64,000 bases of DNA, from positions 12,729,915 to 12,793,914 of the forward strand of contig CAIIXF020000001.1 of the NCBI GenBank assembly GCA_903813345.2, written 5' to 3'. Source of the DNA: Owenia fusiformis. Its lineage: Eukaryota; Annelida; Polychaeta; Sabellida; Oweniidae. This document shows, piece by piece, positions 24,331 through 37,209 of this stretch. Position 1 is the first letter of the stretch. Every line of letters starts with the position of its first letter. The notes under the pieces were generated by a model. That model was not told where the DNA came from. It made no database searches and saw only the letters and a list, made by a program, of their open reading frames with translations. The position numbers and the translations under genes were made by a program.

Positions 24331-26570
24331 ACATAAGAAAAAAATCAATTGTCATTGGTGGATTACTATATTCTTGTCATTCATTGCATTATTCAATATG
24401 TAACACTTCATCAGTATATTTTATTCAAACATTTTTTGCATTGTCAGTGCAAATGATGATTCATATAGTGAAACAACTAAAATGAGGTAAAACCAATCCA
24501 TTAAATGATAGCCTTCACTTTATATGGTATCACACTTGGTGTGGTCCCATACCTGGCAAACATCAATGCGATTGACCAGAAGAATTTTCTGAACAGAACT
24601 CATTAAAACCCATTCCAAGAGAATAAACTCCATCTAAACAAAATAAAAAAATAAAGTCAGTTTCTAAGGTGAGATTTTGTATAGATAAAGTGTTTTTTGC
24701 TCTATCATAGGAAAATATTTTCTCATTTTTTTACTTTCTCAGGATAAGCTTTTTGTCCTGGTTCCCTGTGTCAAGGATTTTTAAGGATTTCCATCAGAGA
24801 ATTTCAGATTCCTTATAATATAAAGAGATCCCATGGTTCCATTACAAGCAAGTTACCATGCACAACCAAAGGAGAATCATTAGGAAAAAATATAATTTTC
24901 TCATGGTGATTTTCTGGTAAGGTACCATACATTGTATTTCCATTAATTTGCAACATGGCTTTAAGAAGTGGGAAGGCTTTAAGAAGTGAGGGGCTTTAAG
25001 AAGTGAGATGATTTAAGTAGTACTTTAACTGGATTAGTACATCAGATTTCTCACCACTTCCTTGCCACTGGTCCACTAATACCTTTAATGGAACACATAT
25101 GACATCAGCTGGTTTTGATTGTTCAAGACAACTAGCTTGCCATCTAAAAATCACTCCTCAGTTAATGAAAAAACACCAAACTCCTGCTGTTAGGTGCAAC
25201 AATATATTTGAACATTTAATTTTTTTATATATAGTGTAGTAGTATGAAATCATGAAATCAGTGTTGTATTACAGTAACAGCATTTGGTACTTACAGTCGT
25301 AATTCAACAACATCAAATAGCAAATTTTGTTCTCAAGAAAAATTGAAAATTTGTCTTGCCTCAATTCTTGATCAATTCAATACATTTTCAAACTTCATAA
25401 AACTATCACAGGCACTCATACTATAATGGGAACATTTGTTCATAGTAGATTTTATCCAGTATAAAATGACCATGCGTCCACCAAACAACAAACTCAAGAT
25501 ATTCATCAAATAATTAAAGTTCAAGTGTCACATTTGAGACATCTGAAAAACCTTAACATTCACACTAATTAGGGAAGAATCTGAGAAAGTAACAATGTTT
25601 AAACAAGAGAATTTGATCTAGTACTTAACTAGTTCCCAGAGAGGACTATACCTCTGAGACACCTTCTTTTCAGACCCTGAGTTCTCACTTGCTTATAACA
25701 CTTTCCTCTGATTCCCACAAATGATTCGCTGATCTGTACCATCTTAGATGTAGTTTTCACAAGGTGTCTGAGTTTCACATAAATGTTCATTTTGTATGAC
25801 TATGCATAACTTGCCTCTATAATTAATAAATTAAAGTAAACAAACATAAATGCTAAAGATAAAGAAAATTATTAGGACTACATATTTGATTGGATAAAGG
25901 CTAGACCAAATAATCATCTTTGACTTGAAGAGGTGCATGAAGTTATGTTCTTGCGAAGGGTCACTCTCTCATTGCCAACAAGGTAAACTGGACACAGGTG
26001 GACAACATGCAAAAACAATAGAACCCATGGATAAAAAAGTAAAACGGATTGACCAATTTTAACACAATTCTTCTTAAAAGTTAAATTGACTGATTTTTAA
26101 GCATTTCTCAACAATTTAGAGTATTCATTACATCCCTGTATTTGCTTTATTTCATGTGGATTCCAGTTTTTCTTGCCTTATTTTACATTTGACATGTCAA
26201 TCAATGATACTTTATCCTGAGGAAAGAGTCTTCCAGCGGTTCAACGTGTCCAGGGGTCACAAGGGGTAAGAAAACATGGAAATCTGATTTACACTCTTCT
26301 GGTTTCATTTTGAGTTTTTTCATTGGCATTTTGCGAAGAATAGATAAAGAGCTGTGATGTTAGCCTCCCCCTGGGTGGAAGCTGGAAGGACCTATAAACC
26401 ATATGTTAAGAGGCACCGTTTTACGTATGGATCTTGGCTCAGCACTCCTGCCTAAAGTGGACTCTGACTTTTATGACATTATTAGAACCTCATTTTCCCC
26501 ATAATACATTGTGTATATGTAGATTTCAAACGGGATAAAAGATTCTAACAATGGGCCAAACTTTTTAAAA
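24331..26570. other. Unassigned DNA with a small tandem repeat
   Basis: A short tandem repeat of GGCTTTAAGAAGTGRGR lies at about 24957-25015. Otherwise no supported feature. Confidence 0.5.
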
Positions 26571-26960
26571 AGTGCCCAATGTTGTTACATTAATTTAATA
26601 AGTGCCCAATGTTGTTACACTAATTTAATAAGTGCCCAATGTTGTTACACTAATTTAATAAGTACCTAATGTTGTTACACTAATTTAATAAGTGCCCAAT
26701 GTTGTTACACTAATTTAATAAGTGCCCAATGTTGTTACACTAATTTAATAAGTGCCCAATGTTGTTACATTAATTTAATAAGTGCCCAATGTTGTTACAC
26801 TAATTTAATAAGTGCCCAATGTTGTTACACTAATTTAATAAGTGCCCAATGTTGTTACACTAATTTAATAAGTGCCCAATGTTGTTACACTAATTTAAAA
26901 AGTGCCTGATGTTGTTACACTAATTTAATAAGTACCTAATGTTGTTACACTAATTTAATA
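26571..26960. repeat. 30-bp minisatellite, 13 copies
   Basis: Exactly 390 bp made of thirteen 30-bp units, AGTGCCCAATGTTGTTACAC followed by TAATTTAATA. Most copies are identical; a few carry AGTACCTAAT or ACAT variants. The near identity indicates recent expansion or homogenisation. Confidence 0.97.
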
Positions 26961-29900
26961 TTTTTGCCCCCCTCCCATGCCAGTTCTCACATTAATATCA
27001 CTTAAGTACAAATGTGATTCCTAACATGTATCTCCTAGTCACAGACATAATAATCTACAATTATTTGACTTTTAGCATCTATAATCTTTACGAAACAAAG
27101 TGTTCCTGATTAGAAACTAGGTAGAATATGAAACAGAATTGGGATAAGTGTGTTACTGCATGTATTTCAAGGTTACACAACGTTCTCATTGAGGTGCTCC
27201 ATATATTCCTTACAAGGGAAAATTCTTAAAGGGGCATAACTTTTTTTGAAAAAACGGAAATATTTGAGCTTGAGTATCGAAACTAAATAAAAGACAATTC
27301 AATGCATTCTAAAACAATCATGATGAGAAAAATTATGACAGGCTCGATTTTTTTTGATAATTAAGATGACATAAGAAGAAACATGTAAGCCCCACCCCTC
27401 GACATCTAAAGGTCCAGCCCCGATATACTACTAAAGAGATGGGTCTGGGATGTGGGTTTTTCAGAATGTTTGGGTTGTAGTGTATTAGGTGCCAGGTCTG
27501 GCAAGCTGTGCATAAGTTGGCCCAGTAGAAGGCTATATAAACGCTGGCTAAACTGTTTTCATAGCTCAGTTGGAAGACAGGAGAAGTAATCACTGCAAGT
27601 AGGCACAGGAGATACAAGATAATCCAGTTAATCCGTATAAAACATTGGATTAAGCCGTTAGATATATGGTGGTGTTACACCTCATAGGATGAACTTTATT
27701 GATGCACCTGGAGTGTAAGGTAGAAGCAATTTGAACATAGTTAAACATGTGATTTCTGGAATTTAGTGGTTTTATGAAAGCAATTAGGAATATTTTATTG
27801 ATTATGATCGAGTTATCTCAACTTTTTTAAAATAGTTTTTTTCAACTTAATGAGGTGCAACTTTTAACATTTCTCAGCTTTCTAGATTAGTTTATTTTAT
27901 ATTAAAAAGAAGTAACTTCTACACATAATTACAATGAATACAGACTTGAAGAGTAATTTTTTTAATGCAACTGATTGATCCCGGGTGAATGATTAGATAA
28001 TCAGTTCTATATATTTTCATAAATAAAGTCCATCTATGACTGTTAATAAGATCATTTATATAACTACTGTTGTTAAAAATCAGACACATGATACCATGAG
28101 TTTTAAACAGGATTTGGGTTAAAATATGTCTGTAGAATTGAACAGCAGGAAAGATACTCAGAAGAAGAAATGGAATGTTGTTATTTCATGTATTATGAAT
28201 GCCACACATGATAGGCAACATACAGTACAAAAATATTGTTCAATTCAGTTTTGATTCATTCTTAGAACATGGCAGCTGAACAAAACAGAAAATATAGGAA
28301 ATCTACAACTTGGTTGTTCATTTAGAAGTATTTGGTGAACTATCAGTGCAGATTGAAATGACAGGTGAACTGAGTATTGCTTACTGGATGGTTCACCCAA
28401 TGAATGAAATGCTGAGGTTGTCACAATTTCAAACACTAAATATGAGTAAAATGATTGTTATTGTTAAAGGAAAAACTATACAGGCAAGTAGTGTATATAA
28501 TAAATTATGCAATTATGAAAGAAAATGAATGACTTTATTCAAATTTCATTGAGAAAAAGAGAGATATTTACTTTTTGGCATTTTGGCAGACGTTGTGTTC
28601 AATGTTTGTTTATTGCATACCTGACAGCCCAGTCATGTAACAAGCACACAGTTTTTCAGATCCTTCTTGGGAATGTTGATTGACAGACTGCTTCATGTTG
28701 ATATACAAGCATTTTTGAAAGAGATATCTAAACAAATGTTCCCATTGGGTCTTGGGTCCCTTAGGTTCAAGATCAGGGAGGTATTGTGTTGTCAGTGAAG
28801 TCCAGTGGGGTTAAAATTCTTGATTTTCCCACAGAAAAAATGTCATAACACTGATTTTTAAAATTCAAAATTGAATAAAATGAAGATAAAATGGCCAGGA
28901 ATAAGTAACTTCATTGTGTACGACAATGTGAGAAAAAAACAAAAAAACTTCATTTAAATTTTAGAGAGAAAATGAGTGAATAAAACACGACAAGAGTGGC
29001 ATTGAAGATGGGTTGATTTGTATATTTACAGGGTTGAACCAGGTGAAGAATGTTGAGTATTTCTATGAATCCAAGTGAATGAAGCACAAAGTGCTCAAAC
29101 AATTTCAATGGAAAGGAGATTCATATTCTTGGGCAAAAAATCTTAAAGATCCAAAAATTGCATCTCTAGGCCTCTTGGCAGTAAAATACAGGGTGTCCCA
29201 AAATAATTTGCACTCAAGACAAAACATGCAATAATTCTGAGTGAGTGAGTGATGGAGACATATATTCTTGAAATTTGGTCATCTGACAGACAATTGAATT
29301 ATCATGAATACCTGAAAGTTTCATCCAGTAACTATATTTAATTTTATAGAAAAGCTTGTTTTAGTACTCACACCAATTTTGGGTTTTGGATTTGGATTTA
29401 TTGAGTATTATATACCTCCAAGTTAACTATTTCCCTTTATTCACTTCAAAACAAAACTTTCACCTCCTGAATGTACTCATTTAAAGTAAATTTGTGTTTT
29501 CTGATGTTGCCAACTAAGTGTATTTCGACAAAACAAGGATATTGCGGTTCTTTAGTGACTTAATCATGCAGTGGTCTTGATGTTTTGTTGAATATCACTT
29601 TCAAGGATATATAATAATTTTGTTTTTAGTTCCTTTTTATGTCATTAATTTTGTTATTATTTATTGTATGATTTGTTGATAAGCCAAGTTCAGTAGGCTG
29701 TGCTGTATTCGCATTGTATTTGTTAAAATAATTTTCTGTTGTTTTTGACTTCTCAAAAACAACAAAAATAAACTAAACCAAACTATGTGGGAAAAATATA
29801 AAATTCCATATTAGTTACTGTTGAACAATTCCAAGATTATGACTAAATGTATGTGAAAAGATTCTCAAAGTCTCAACTTTCATCCTATATGAGAGCGAAT

Positions 29901-31187
29901 CAGGTTGTAATACAAAACATATTTGAAAAGTGAAATACGACACGAATATTTTGGAAATTATTTCACAAACATGTCTACCTATTTACCACTAGTGAGCTAT
30001 TTTTACTAATTTGTATGATTTCTTTGAAACCGGAATGTTTTGGAATACACATGAGCTGTTTTCTTTACCAAAGACATTCTCAGATTTCTTGCAGACCTAG
30101 GTGAGTGTCAAAACATTAAATCACAATGAAATGACTGGGCTGCTTAAAATAAATGACTTATAATTGATTTCTCTGGTTGTATATGTTAAAATAAAACACT
30201 TTAAAAAGTTAAACGCAAGGTATATGTAACTGTCATATGAATGAATTTTCCCCTTGATTCAATATTGAAATCCCTATAAACCATATTTAAAGAGTAATTC
30301 GGTAATTGCAAATTGCACTCATATGATAAAAGATTATCATATACTGTACAAAGGAGTTTGAAAAAGTCTGTTTCCAATCATTAAAGAAAAACAAACAAAT
30401 AATTGATGAGCGAAATCTTGCATTAATTCCATGAAAATCAAATTTTATTCGGCAAAAATCTGGACAGGTTTTATTACAAAAGTACCTGGATAAGCTTATC
30501 AGATAAATATTTTTGTTCACTTTTTTTCAAATTCAGAGATCTAGTTTTCAGTAACTCAAGTCTCAAAATTGGAAAAGAATATTTCATATCAGTAAACAGT
30601 CAAAACACATGCTGACTCCTCATCTTAATTTACAACACTATATTCTTGTGCTTGATAGGGTATCTGCCTGTGCATATTCCACAGCATTTCTATTTAGAGG
30701 CTGAATAAATGAAGAGATGTCATGGAATTTTGAATTTAATTCATGGCAGGGTATTTGTAGAGTTTATTTCTTCCTGATCTATAACTTTTCATTTTCTAAT
30801 TTTATAGGTAACCTCTCCTGCTTTATCTATAAAGGGTACGTGTATATCCAAATGATAACTGAACTTTGCTTGGCCATAAATACCCCAAGTAAAGCCTGTT
30901 GCTCATGTATCTTCTATCTGTAAAGGTCTTAACATCGACTAATTGAGATTTTTTTCTGGTGTTGCAATACTGTAAAATAACAAGGTAAAAAGAGATGTCT
31001 TGACCTTATTTTGTTGTTTTTAGCTTGTTTTACCTGTATATTTGCTGCGTTCAAAGACTGTTGATGTAACCACTAACTGGTTGTACAAGCGTGACTCTGT
31101 AAATTAACATCATGATTATCTCAACCTTATCTAACTTGTTCCTCTTATATTAAGTTCTGACTACATGGTTAGATGTTCTACATCTGC
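26961..31187. other. Unassigned DNA upstream of the glycosyltransferase
   Basis: No coding exon could be supported in 4.2 kb. CAGGGTGTCCCAAAA at 29190 resembles a transposon terminus, and the same phrase in reverse orientation occurs near 61480. Untranslated exons of the glycosyltransferase may lie here but cannot be placed. Confidence 0.45.
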
Positions 31188-31437
31188 ACTCTTATATTGA
31201 TTACTCAATGGTAGGGACTGGATATAGATTTTATTTTTTTAGATTTATTTTTATTTTTTTGACTTATGTTTACTTATGATTCTGACTTATGTTTTTCAGG
31301 ACTCTTATATTGATTACTCAATGGTAGGGACTGGATATAGATTTTATCCAGAGTACAATTCAACATAACACAAGAAATACTCTCTGGTATGATTAATGAC
31401 TTATGTTTACTTATGATTCTGACTTATGTTTTTCAGG
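31188..31437 (+). repeat. Interleaved duplication including the splice acceptor
   Basis: A 47-bp block A (ACTCTTATATTGATTACTCA onward) occurs at 31188-31234 and 31301-31347. A 40-bp block B (GACTTATGTTTACTTATGAT to CAGG) occurs at 31261-31300 and 31398-31437. The order is A-B-A-B with different spacers. Block B ends in TTTTTCAGG, so the acceptor of the glycosyltransferase coding exon exists twice, 137 bp apart. Confidence 0.9.
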
Positions 31438-32643
31438 ATGATGCTTCGACTACATTACAAGTACATGAGGGGGTCATTACTGGTGAATGTTATAGCGATC
31501 TGCTGCAGTATTTCTATGTTCACTTACATGTTCTTCAATGGATATCCACGGACAGTTATTTACCTTTACAGACTATCTAACGCTACAGATCTCTACCCTC
31601 CTCTGCGGAAAGATGTTATCGAAGCTGTTTCAATGCTCAGTAAGACAAAGCTACGGAATATTCAGCAATTCACAGAGTATGAAGCCATGACAATGCCAGA
31701 CTCTAATCCACACAGTATAAGTAGGCGCAATATACAGGCGTCAAAAGTACCATCGTCAATTGTCGACCAAGAAGGATTCTTAATCAATCAAAGAGTGTGT
31801 GATGACGACACTGTTATGGTTGTTGTAGTATGCTCTGCTGTTTATAGATTTGAACAAAGGAAAGTAATTCGGAAAACTTGGGCTAGCGTCACAAAGGACC
31901 CTTTATTAAGGACAAAATTAGTATTCATGTTAGCGGTTCACCCTGATCCATACATGCAGAAATATGTAATTGAAGAGAGTGTTAAACATGAGGACATCAT
32001 ACAAGACAATTTTATAGACTCGTATCAAAATCTCAGTTTGAAATCAATAGGCATGTTAAAGTGGTTTGGGGAATCATCTTGTCGCAATGTAAAATATTTA
32101 TTAAAAACAGACGATGATATGTTTGTTAACATTCCAAACCTGCTCAAGGACATTGCATTTAGAGAAAGTTTCCAACCCATAAAATGGACAATTATGGGAC
32201 ATCTACAGATAGGAGCCCGTCCGGATTTAGATCCACAATCTAAATGGTTCACCCCCAAATCTAAATTCCATAAAAAGACTTACCCAGACTATTGTTCAGG
32301 GACTGCATATGTTTTAACAAATGACATTATAAATGCCTTATATAAAGCTGCTTTGAACACCCCTATATTCTGGCTTGAAGATGTGTACATCACGGGAATA
32401 CTTGCAGAAAAAGTTAAAGCAAAACATATCCAAAATCACAAATTTGACTCTGTTGGGCGTGAAAGGGACCCGTGTGTTTTACGGACTATCATAAGTGTTC
32501 ATAGAGTGAATTCCATAGACTTACAAAAGATTTGGACAGGCATTAACAATGATAGCTTAATCTGTGATTACCCAACTGCAACCAATGTCGACAATATAAA
32601 TGTTAGAGATTTAAAATTACATAAAAATAAACCAAAAAGATGA
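31438..32643 (+). CDS. Beta-1,3-galactosyltransferase-like Golgi enzyme
   Basis: A type II membrane glycosyltransferase of the B3GALT family (GT31), expected to add galactose or a related sugar in beta-1,3 linkage to glycans in the Golgi. The 401-residue product has a short cytosolic end, a membrane anchor at about 14-33, a stem to about 120, then the catalytic domain: RKVIRKTW (141-148), DNFIDSYQNLSLKS (190-203), the metal-binding DDD (225-227), YPDYCSGTAYVL (282-293) and EDV (314-316). Length and order are normal for the family and no key motif is missing. Possible N-glycosylation sites are at 48 and 198. The frame also opens at 31426, but that ATG lies inside the TTTTTCAG acceptor, so the start is 31438 or 31441. 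One coding exon behind a 5' intron is common in the family. Donor and acceptor sugars cannot be told from sequence. Confidence 0.93.
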   Translation: MMLRLHYKYMRGSLLVNVIAICCSISMFTYMFFNGYPRTVIYLYRLSNATDLYPPLRKDVIEAVSMLSKTKLRNIQQFTEYEAMTMPDSNPHSISRRNIQASKVPSSIVDQEGFLINQRVCDDDTVMVVVVCSAVYRFEQRKVIRKTWASVTKDPLLRTKLVFMLAVHPDPYMQKYVIEESVKHEDIIQDNFIDSYQNLSLKSIGMLKWFGESSCRNVKYLLKTDDDMFVNIPNLLKDIAFRESFQPIKWTIMGHLQIGARPDLDPQSKWFTPKSKFHKKTYPDYCSGTAYVLTNDIINALYKAALNTPIFWLEDVYITGILAEKVKAKHIQNHKFDSVGRERDPCVLRTIISVHRVNSIDLQKIWTGINNDSLICDYPTATNVDNINVRDLKLHKNKPKR

Positions 32644-32729
32644 TATTTTGCCACATCTCCTAGTAAGTGCTTCGAAGCTTAAAATGAAAAAAGGAAGAAT
32701 TTATCTAATCTAATTATTTTACCTGGAAC

Positions 32730-32735
32730 AATAAA
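32730..32735 (+). terminator. Polyadenylation signal of the glycosyltransferase
   Basis: AATAAA 87 bases beyond the TGA stop, on the coding strand. Confidence 0.6.
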
Positions 32736-35147
32736 TGTGTTTCAATATAAATAATGTTCTGTTAATATGCCATTTAAAGAAGTTTTAGTAGAATCATTGA
32801 CTGGGCACATATAGCTACATTCAGTATAGGAAATCACAAAAGGCAAATTTAAAATACACAAACCAAAAACCTATAAAGCAGAAATCATACAGGAAAATAA
32901 TATTGAGATAATGTATGTACTTCATTTCAAAGCATTTACCATAATCTTTAGACTGTCAAGTAATGGGAAATGTTGTTTTGTCCTCCAGAGACCACAGTGT
33001 TGTTTTTGATGCTCTCTGAAGTTGTGAAGTGGTTTAAATGACATTTGCCAAAATTCCCACAATTTCAGAAGCCATCTGGAAATCTGTGAAACTTAACCAC
33101 AGATCATCCTGGCAAAATATTGCAACTCTATTCTTACCAACTTTATGCTCTTATCTCTACAAATTGAAAGAAATACTAGCTTATCTGGCATTTTTATTCA
33201 CATTAAGATGTTGGTGTCTAAGATACTAAATTGTCTCCCTTGCAGATTCTTTTATTTTGCCGTTTATTTGCGAGGACATATAATCGCCACAAGATCTTAT
33301 TTTTAGGTTTTCCTGACAGATCTTTGTACTAATCAACCACAAAATGAAACAGCAAAAAGATCATCAAAACTTCATAAGATTTAAAACAGTTATACCTCTG
33401 GAGGCAGTTTTAACTAAAATACCAAGAATTTAAGATGCCTGTGAAATTCACTGGCATGACATAATTTACCAATTGCAGTTTAATAATTCTGAAGCAATTT
33501 TAGACTTCCATTAATAAATGTCCACTCATAATTGAAATGAAAACCTGGATACACACTTATTCCATGAGAAATTTCTCTCTTTAACTTAATCAACTCATTT
33601 CCACCAGTTTTCAATCAATAAAATTCAAGATATAGATGAAATGGGTTTCTTTCTCTCCATTCTCTTCCATCATACATTTTAAAATATGACTAACATAAGT
33701 ACTTTTATGGACATGATAAATCAGGAGACCAGCACCAAGTCTGAATTCTACTGGAATTTATTGTGGGAGCTTCCTGGAGGAAACCATAGTCACCTCTCTG
33801 GTACACATTACAGAGCACTAAGTGTGAAATCAGATCATTATAAGTTAATTAATTACTAATTAACACTTTGTAATTAGCAGATTATGAGATCCTAGTTTCA
33901 AATCTGGAGTTGATGATTTTATTCTGCTTCCATTTTGATAAATGACAGCACTGTTGCATCAATCTGATTAATATTAATCATTAGAAATATGGAATTATCA
34001 TTAATTCAGTAACTTTAACTGAAATTAATTTAATTACGAGACACTGATTTGGTCATTTTTGATTGATTTCAATTCAATTAACAAAATTTATGAGTGGGAT
34101 CCATACTGAATGTTGCTGATTAAACTAACAAACTAACAAGAAAAAAGACAATAATGACTCATCAGGAAAAAGGGACCTTCTTAAAACCATGTTGAGATGA
34201 TTCTGTTTCTGTAAAACAAAACAAAATTTGCAATAGACTTCACCTTAAAAGGTCAACTTCAAATCACGAAGTGGAAGTATCAAAAGTTTCAAAAATGCAT
34301 CTCCTTCCTGTTTATTCTCCATAGTTCGCCTTTAGCTCAAATCATTATCATATGTGACCACTTTTCACATAGAGTGGTTCAAATATAAATAATTCTACAC
34401 TTACCCCATGAGGTGCACACAAGGAGATACTTTTCCTAGGGGTGGGTAGATGGGGCAGTACTTGAACTATAATGTCAAAGACCCAAGTGGACCCAGAGGA
34501 TGGGAAGATGATCCAGACCATCTGGAAGTGAAACAGAAGTTGTTATTGGTGAAGTAAACAGAAAATAAAATAATTATTAATAATGTATATAATAACACAT
34601 TGGAAATAATACTTGTTTAATAAAAAAATCATATACATGTACTTCATAAAATCTGCACTATCACGCAGAAATGATAGAATTGAATATTACTTAGGTAGAG
34701 CCATAGATCTTTATAATGTTTCTGGATAGTTGCTGAAATAATATTGTTTTTGGTAAGTCCTTCCTTGAACCTTAATACTGTATATATATATTTTACAATT
34801 TGAACCCCTTCTTTGATTATACTGGCCCTTTTGTGAAAATGAGACTTTTGAAAAACCTTTTTGAGAAAACCGAGCCCCACATTGTTTTGAACAAACAATA
34901 AATGCATATCATTAATGCATGTATTTTTTATTCCATTCATCCAAGTAAAATGACATTTGACTTTGGCTTTGAAGAATCGACAGCACTGACATTTATGCTG
35001 GGAGGCAGTTTTATAGCATCCTGCCCTCAAGCTTTACAGACATATTGTCTCAGAAGGGCACTTCTACATAAGAGAGACAAATTAACTCCCATTCTGAAGC
35101 AATTAGTAAAATATGGGGAAGTATTTATTTTGTTTCTCCTTAAAGGA
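32736..35147. other. Unassigned DNA
   Basis: AT-rich DNA with short inverted AATTAATTA-type runs near 33845-33885. No exon or element was recognised. Confidence 0.5.
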
Positions 35148-35365
35148 CAGTAGAAACTGCTATATGCAACACCTCTGTAAGTGGAACACCTCTGTAAGTG
35201 GAACACCTCTGTAGGGGAACACCTCACAAGTGGAACAGGTTAATTTTGAAAGTTATGTGGCCCATTGACTCCAAGTTAATGGACTCTTGAAGTGGAAGTG
35301 AAACACCTCAAAAATGGAACACCTTTTGTGGTCCAAAGGGCATTCCACTTACACAGGTTCTACTG
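35148..35365. mobile_element. Pogo/Tigger-like MITE, 218 bp
   Basis: Ends CAGTAGAAACTG and, inverted, CAGTAGAACCTG differ at one base. The interior repeats GTAAGTGGAACACCTCT three times. The usual TA duplication is not clear at the edges. Non-coding. Confidence 0.75.
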
Positions 35366-37036
35366 GACTTGAATAATCACAAAAGGAACACAAAGTTTTA
35401 GTGAGACAATGTTCACAAACACCAATAAAACCTAATATTACTTAAGGCATAAAGACCAAGATTTTATGATTTATGGCATAATATATGACCAAAAATTTAT
35501 TCTGTTCATTGTTAAAAGACCAAAATCATGTAGCGATTGAGGTCTTTGGCAATGGCCAGTAAAATTGTTAAATAATAATAATCTTAATAAAAGTGTTCTA
35601 GCTATTGTGACGTCACGTATCACATTAGAATTATTCTTATTGCAGACTTTGTTTCCTAAAAAATGGGATATGTATAAAAAATCTAATATTTTTAATCATT
35701 GTTCAATAGCCAAAATGAGTCAAAAAGCACAATACCGCTACAGGCAGTGAACATTTATTTTCCGAGATATGTGAGCACTATTTAGGTCAAAATGCCAATT
35801 ATGCATGGGTTGCATAAATGTAGAGAACCTTGTATCTGAAAATGATAAATAAACACACACTGTGTTACTCCCACCCAGGATTGGATTCTAACATGTGCAC
35901 TGATTGTACATGTAATTAACCAACCATATGCATGCCATCTAACACAGTTGTCCAACATTGCATAGACACACAAATAATTACCTGATCCATTCATTAAGCT
36001 CTTATCTCAACAAGCATTCATTAGGATACTTTACCTCGTTTAAACAAACATCTTTTCACCACATTCCAGCCTCTCATCTTTGTAGGATTTATTTCTGTTT
36101 CTAGCTAGCTTTATACTGCAATGTGTTGTTAATCTAAAAATCAAAATGTATGTATTTTCAAAATTTTGTAGAAACCTACTTTTTTTTAAATTAATGATCA
36201 TGTTGTGCTTCTATATTTAATTATTAAGTGGATTATTTGGAAAGGGTTGGATTAGTTGGAATATAAGTAGTTAAAGCCGTTAGCTTTTCAGTTATGCTTG
36301 AACTCAGAGGGATTGCTCTATTGACCATTCAAGTGCCTTTGGAATCCAGGGTATTCAAATTTTCATTGATTTCTATAAAATATGTATAAAGGACACATGA
36401 TAAAACCACCTCAAAGTTTGCAGTTGGTAAAATAGTTTCACTCATAATTTCATTCGGAGTCTGTAATATGGTAATATTTTAATTAAATATTTATCGAAGT
36501 TACTTTTACCTGGATCAGGGGGCAATAGGTCAAATAGTCTGAACAAAACCAGCAAATGTTTAACAAATAAGGTTACAAAAAAACATAGAATGTCCATGTA
36601 AACATACCAAAACAGGGCTCCAGAAACATCCCATAAATTAGTTTGGCATTTTGAATGGATTGTCTGGGCATTTTACCTTAAAGACTCTTCAAAAACTACT
36701 CAGAGACATTAACCAGGTTTTGTTTGACCTAGCAGTCAATATACAAGAAGGAACACATTGATTTACTTGAATGAAACATCCTTAGATTGCCCCTGGGGTT
36801 GTGGGGTAAGTGCAAGTAGGTAGTGTTCTGTCATTGGTATTCATCATTTTGATAAACAAACACACTCCATTAGAACAATCTTGGTTTCAGCTTATTACAC
36901 AAAGTCAGAATTCAGTAAAGTCAGAGTTTTCAATGTCAGACATATTACCTAATCATAGTTCCTTGCAGATTTTAATAAATTTCCTTGAAAAATTGTTCTA
37001 ATTTCTTAATCTGTCTGATGTAGAGATTTTATAATA
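35366..37036. other. Unassigned DNA
   Basis: No supported gene, RNA or repeat. Confidence 0.5.
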
Positions 37037-37041
37037 CAGGT

Positions 37042-37204
37042 CAGGCCCACAGGCCAGGGGGGTTTGAGTGGCCAAAAATTCTTTCAAAATCATGGAGTTT
37101 CTCACCATTTTCGGCATATTTGGGCCAAAGTTGTCAAAAGTGAACCCCCTGGAACTTATTTTTTAAAAAGTGAACCACCTTGGCAAAAGCTGGCTACAGG
37201 CCTG
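37042..37204. mobile_element. 163-bp MITE, CAGGCCC ends, 5-bp duplication
   Basis: Left end CAGGCCCACAGGCCAGG; right end, inverted, CAGGCCTGTAGCCAG. The direct repeat CAGGT flanks it (37037-37041 and 37205-37209). The interior is related to the 209-414 copy (GTTCACTTTT-type and AAAATTCTTTCAAAA phrases). Same family, second independent 5-bp duplication. Confidence 0.8.
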
Positions 37205-37209
37205 CAGGT

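Noticed and set aside
26150-26269. Possible exon reading EERVFQRFNVSRGHKG before GTAAGA
   Set aside because: The donor is good but no convincing acceptor, start or partner exon was found.
27556-27600. tRNA-like A box (TAGCTCAGTTGG)
   Set aside because: No B box (GGTTCGAATCC type) or cloverleaf follows at the right distance; the match is probably chance.
29190-29204. CAGGGTGTCCCAAAA as an end of a transposon reaching 61490
   Set aside because: The inverted match at about 61480 is 32 kb away with unrelated elements between; these are separate isolated termini.
31426-31437. Upstream ATG extending the glycosyltransferase frame by four codons
   Set aside because: It lies inside the polypyrimidine-AG splice acceptor (TTTTTCAG), so it would be removed with the intron; the start is placed at 31438.
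34644-35153. Overlapping frames of 83-128 codons on both strands
   Set aside because: No recognisable domain, no splice logic, and composition like the surrounding AT-rich DNA.
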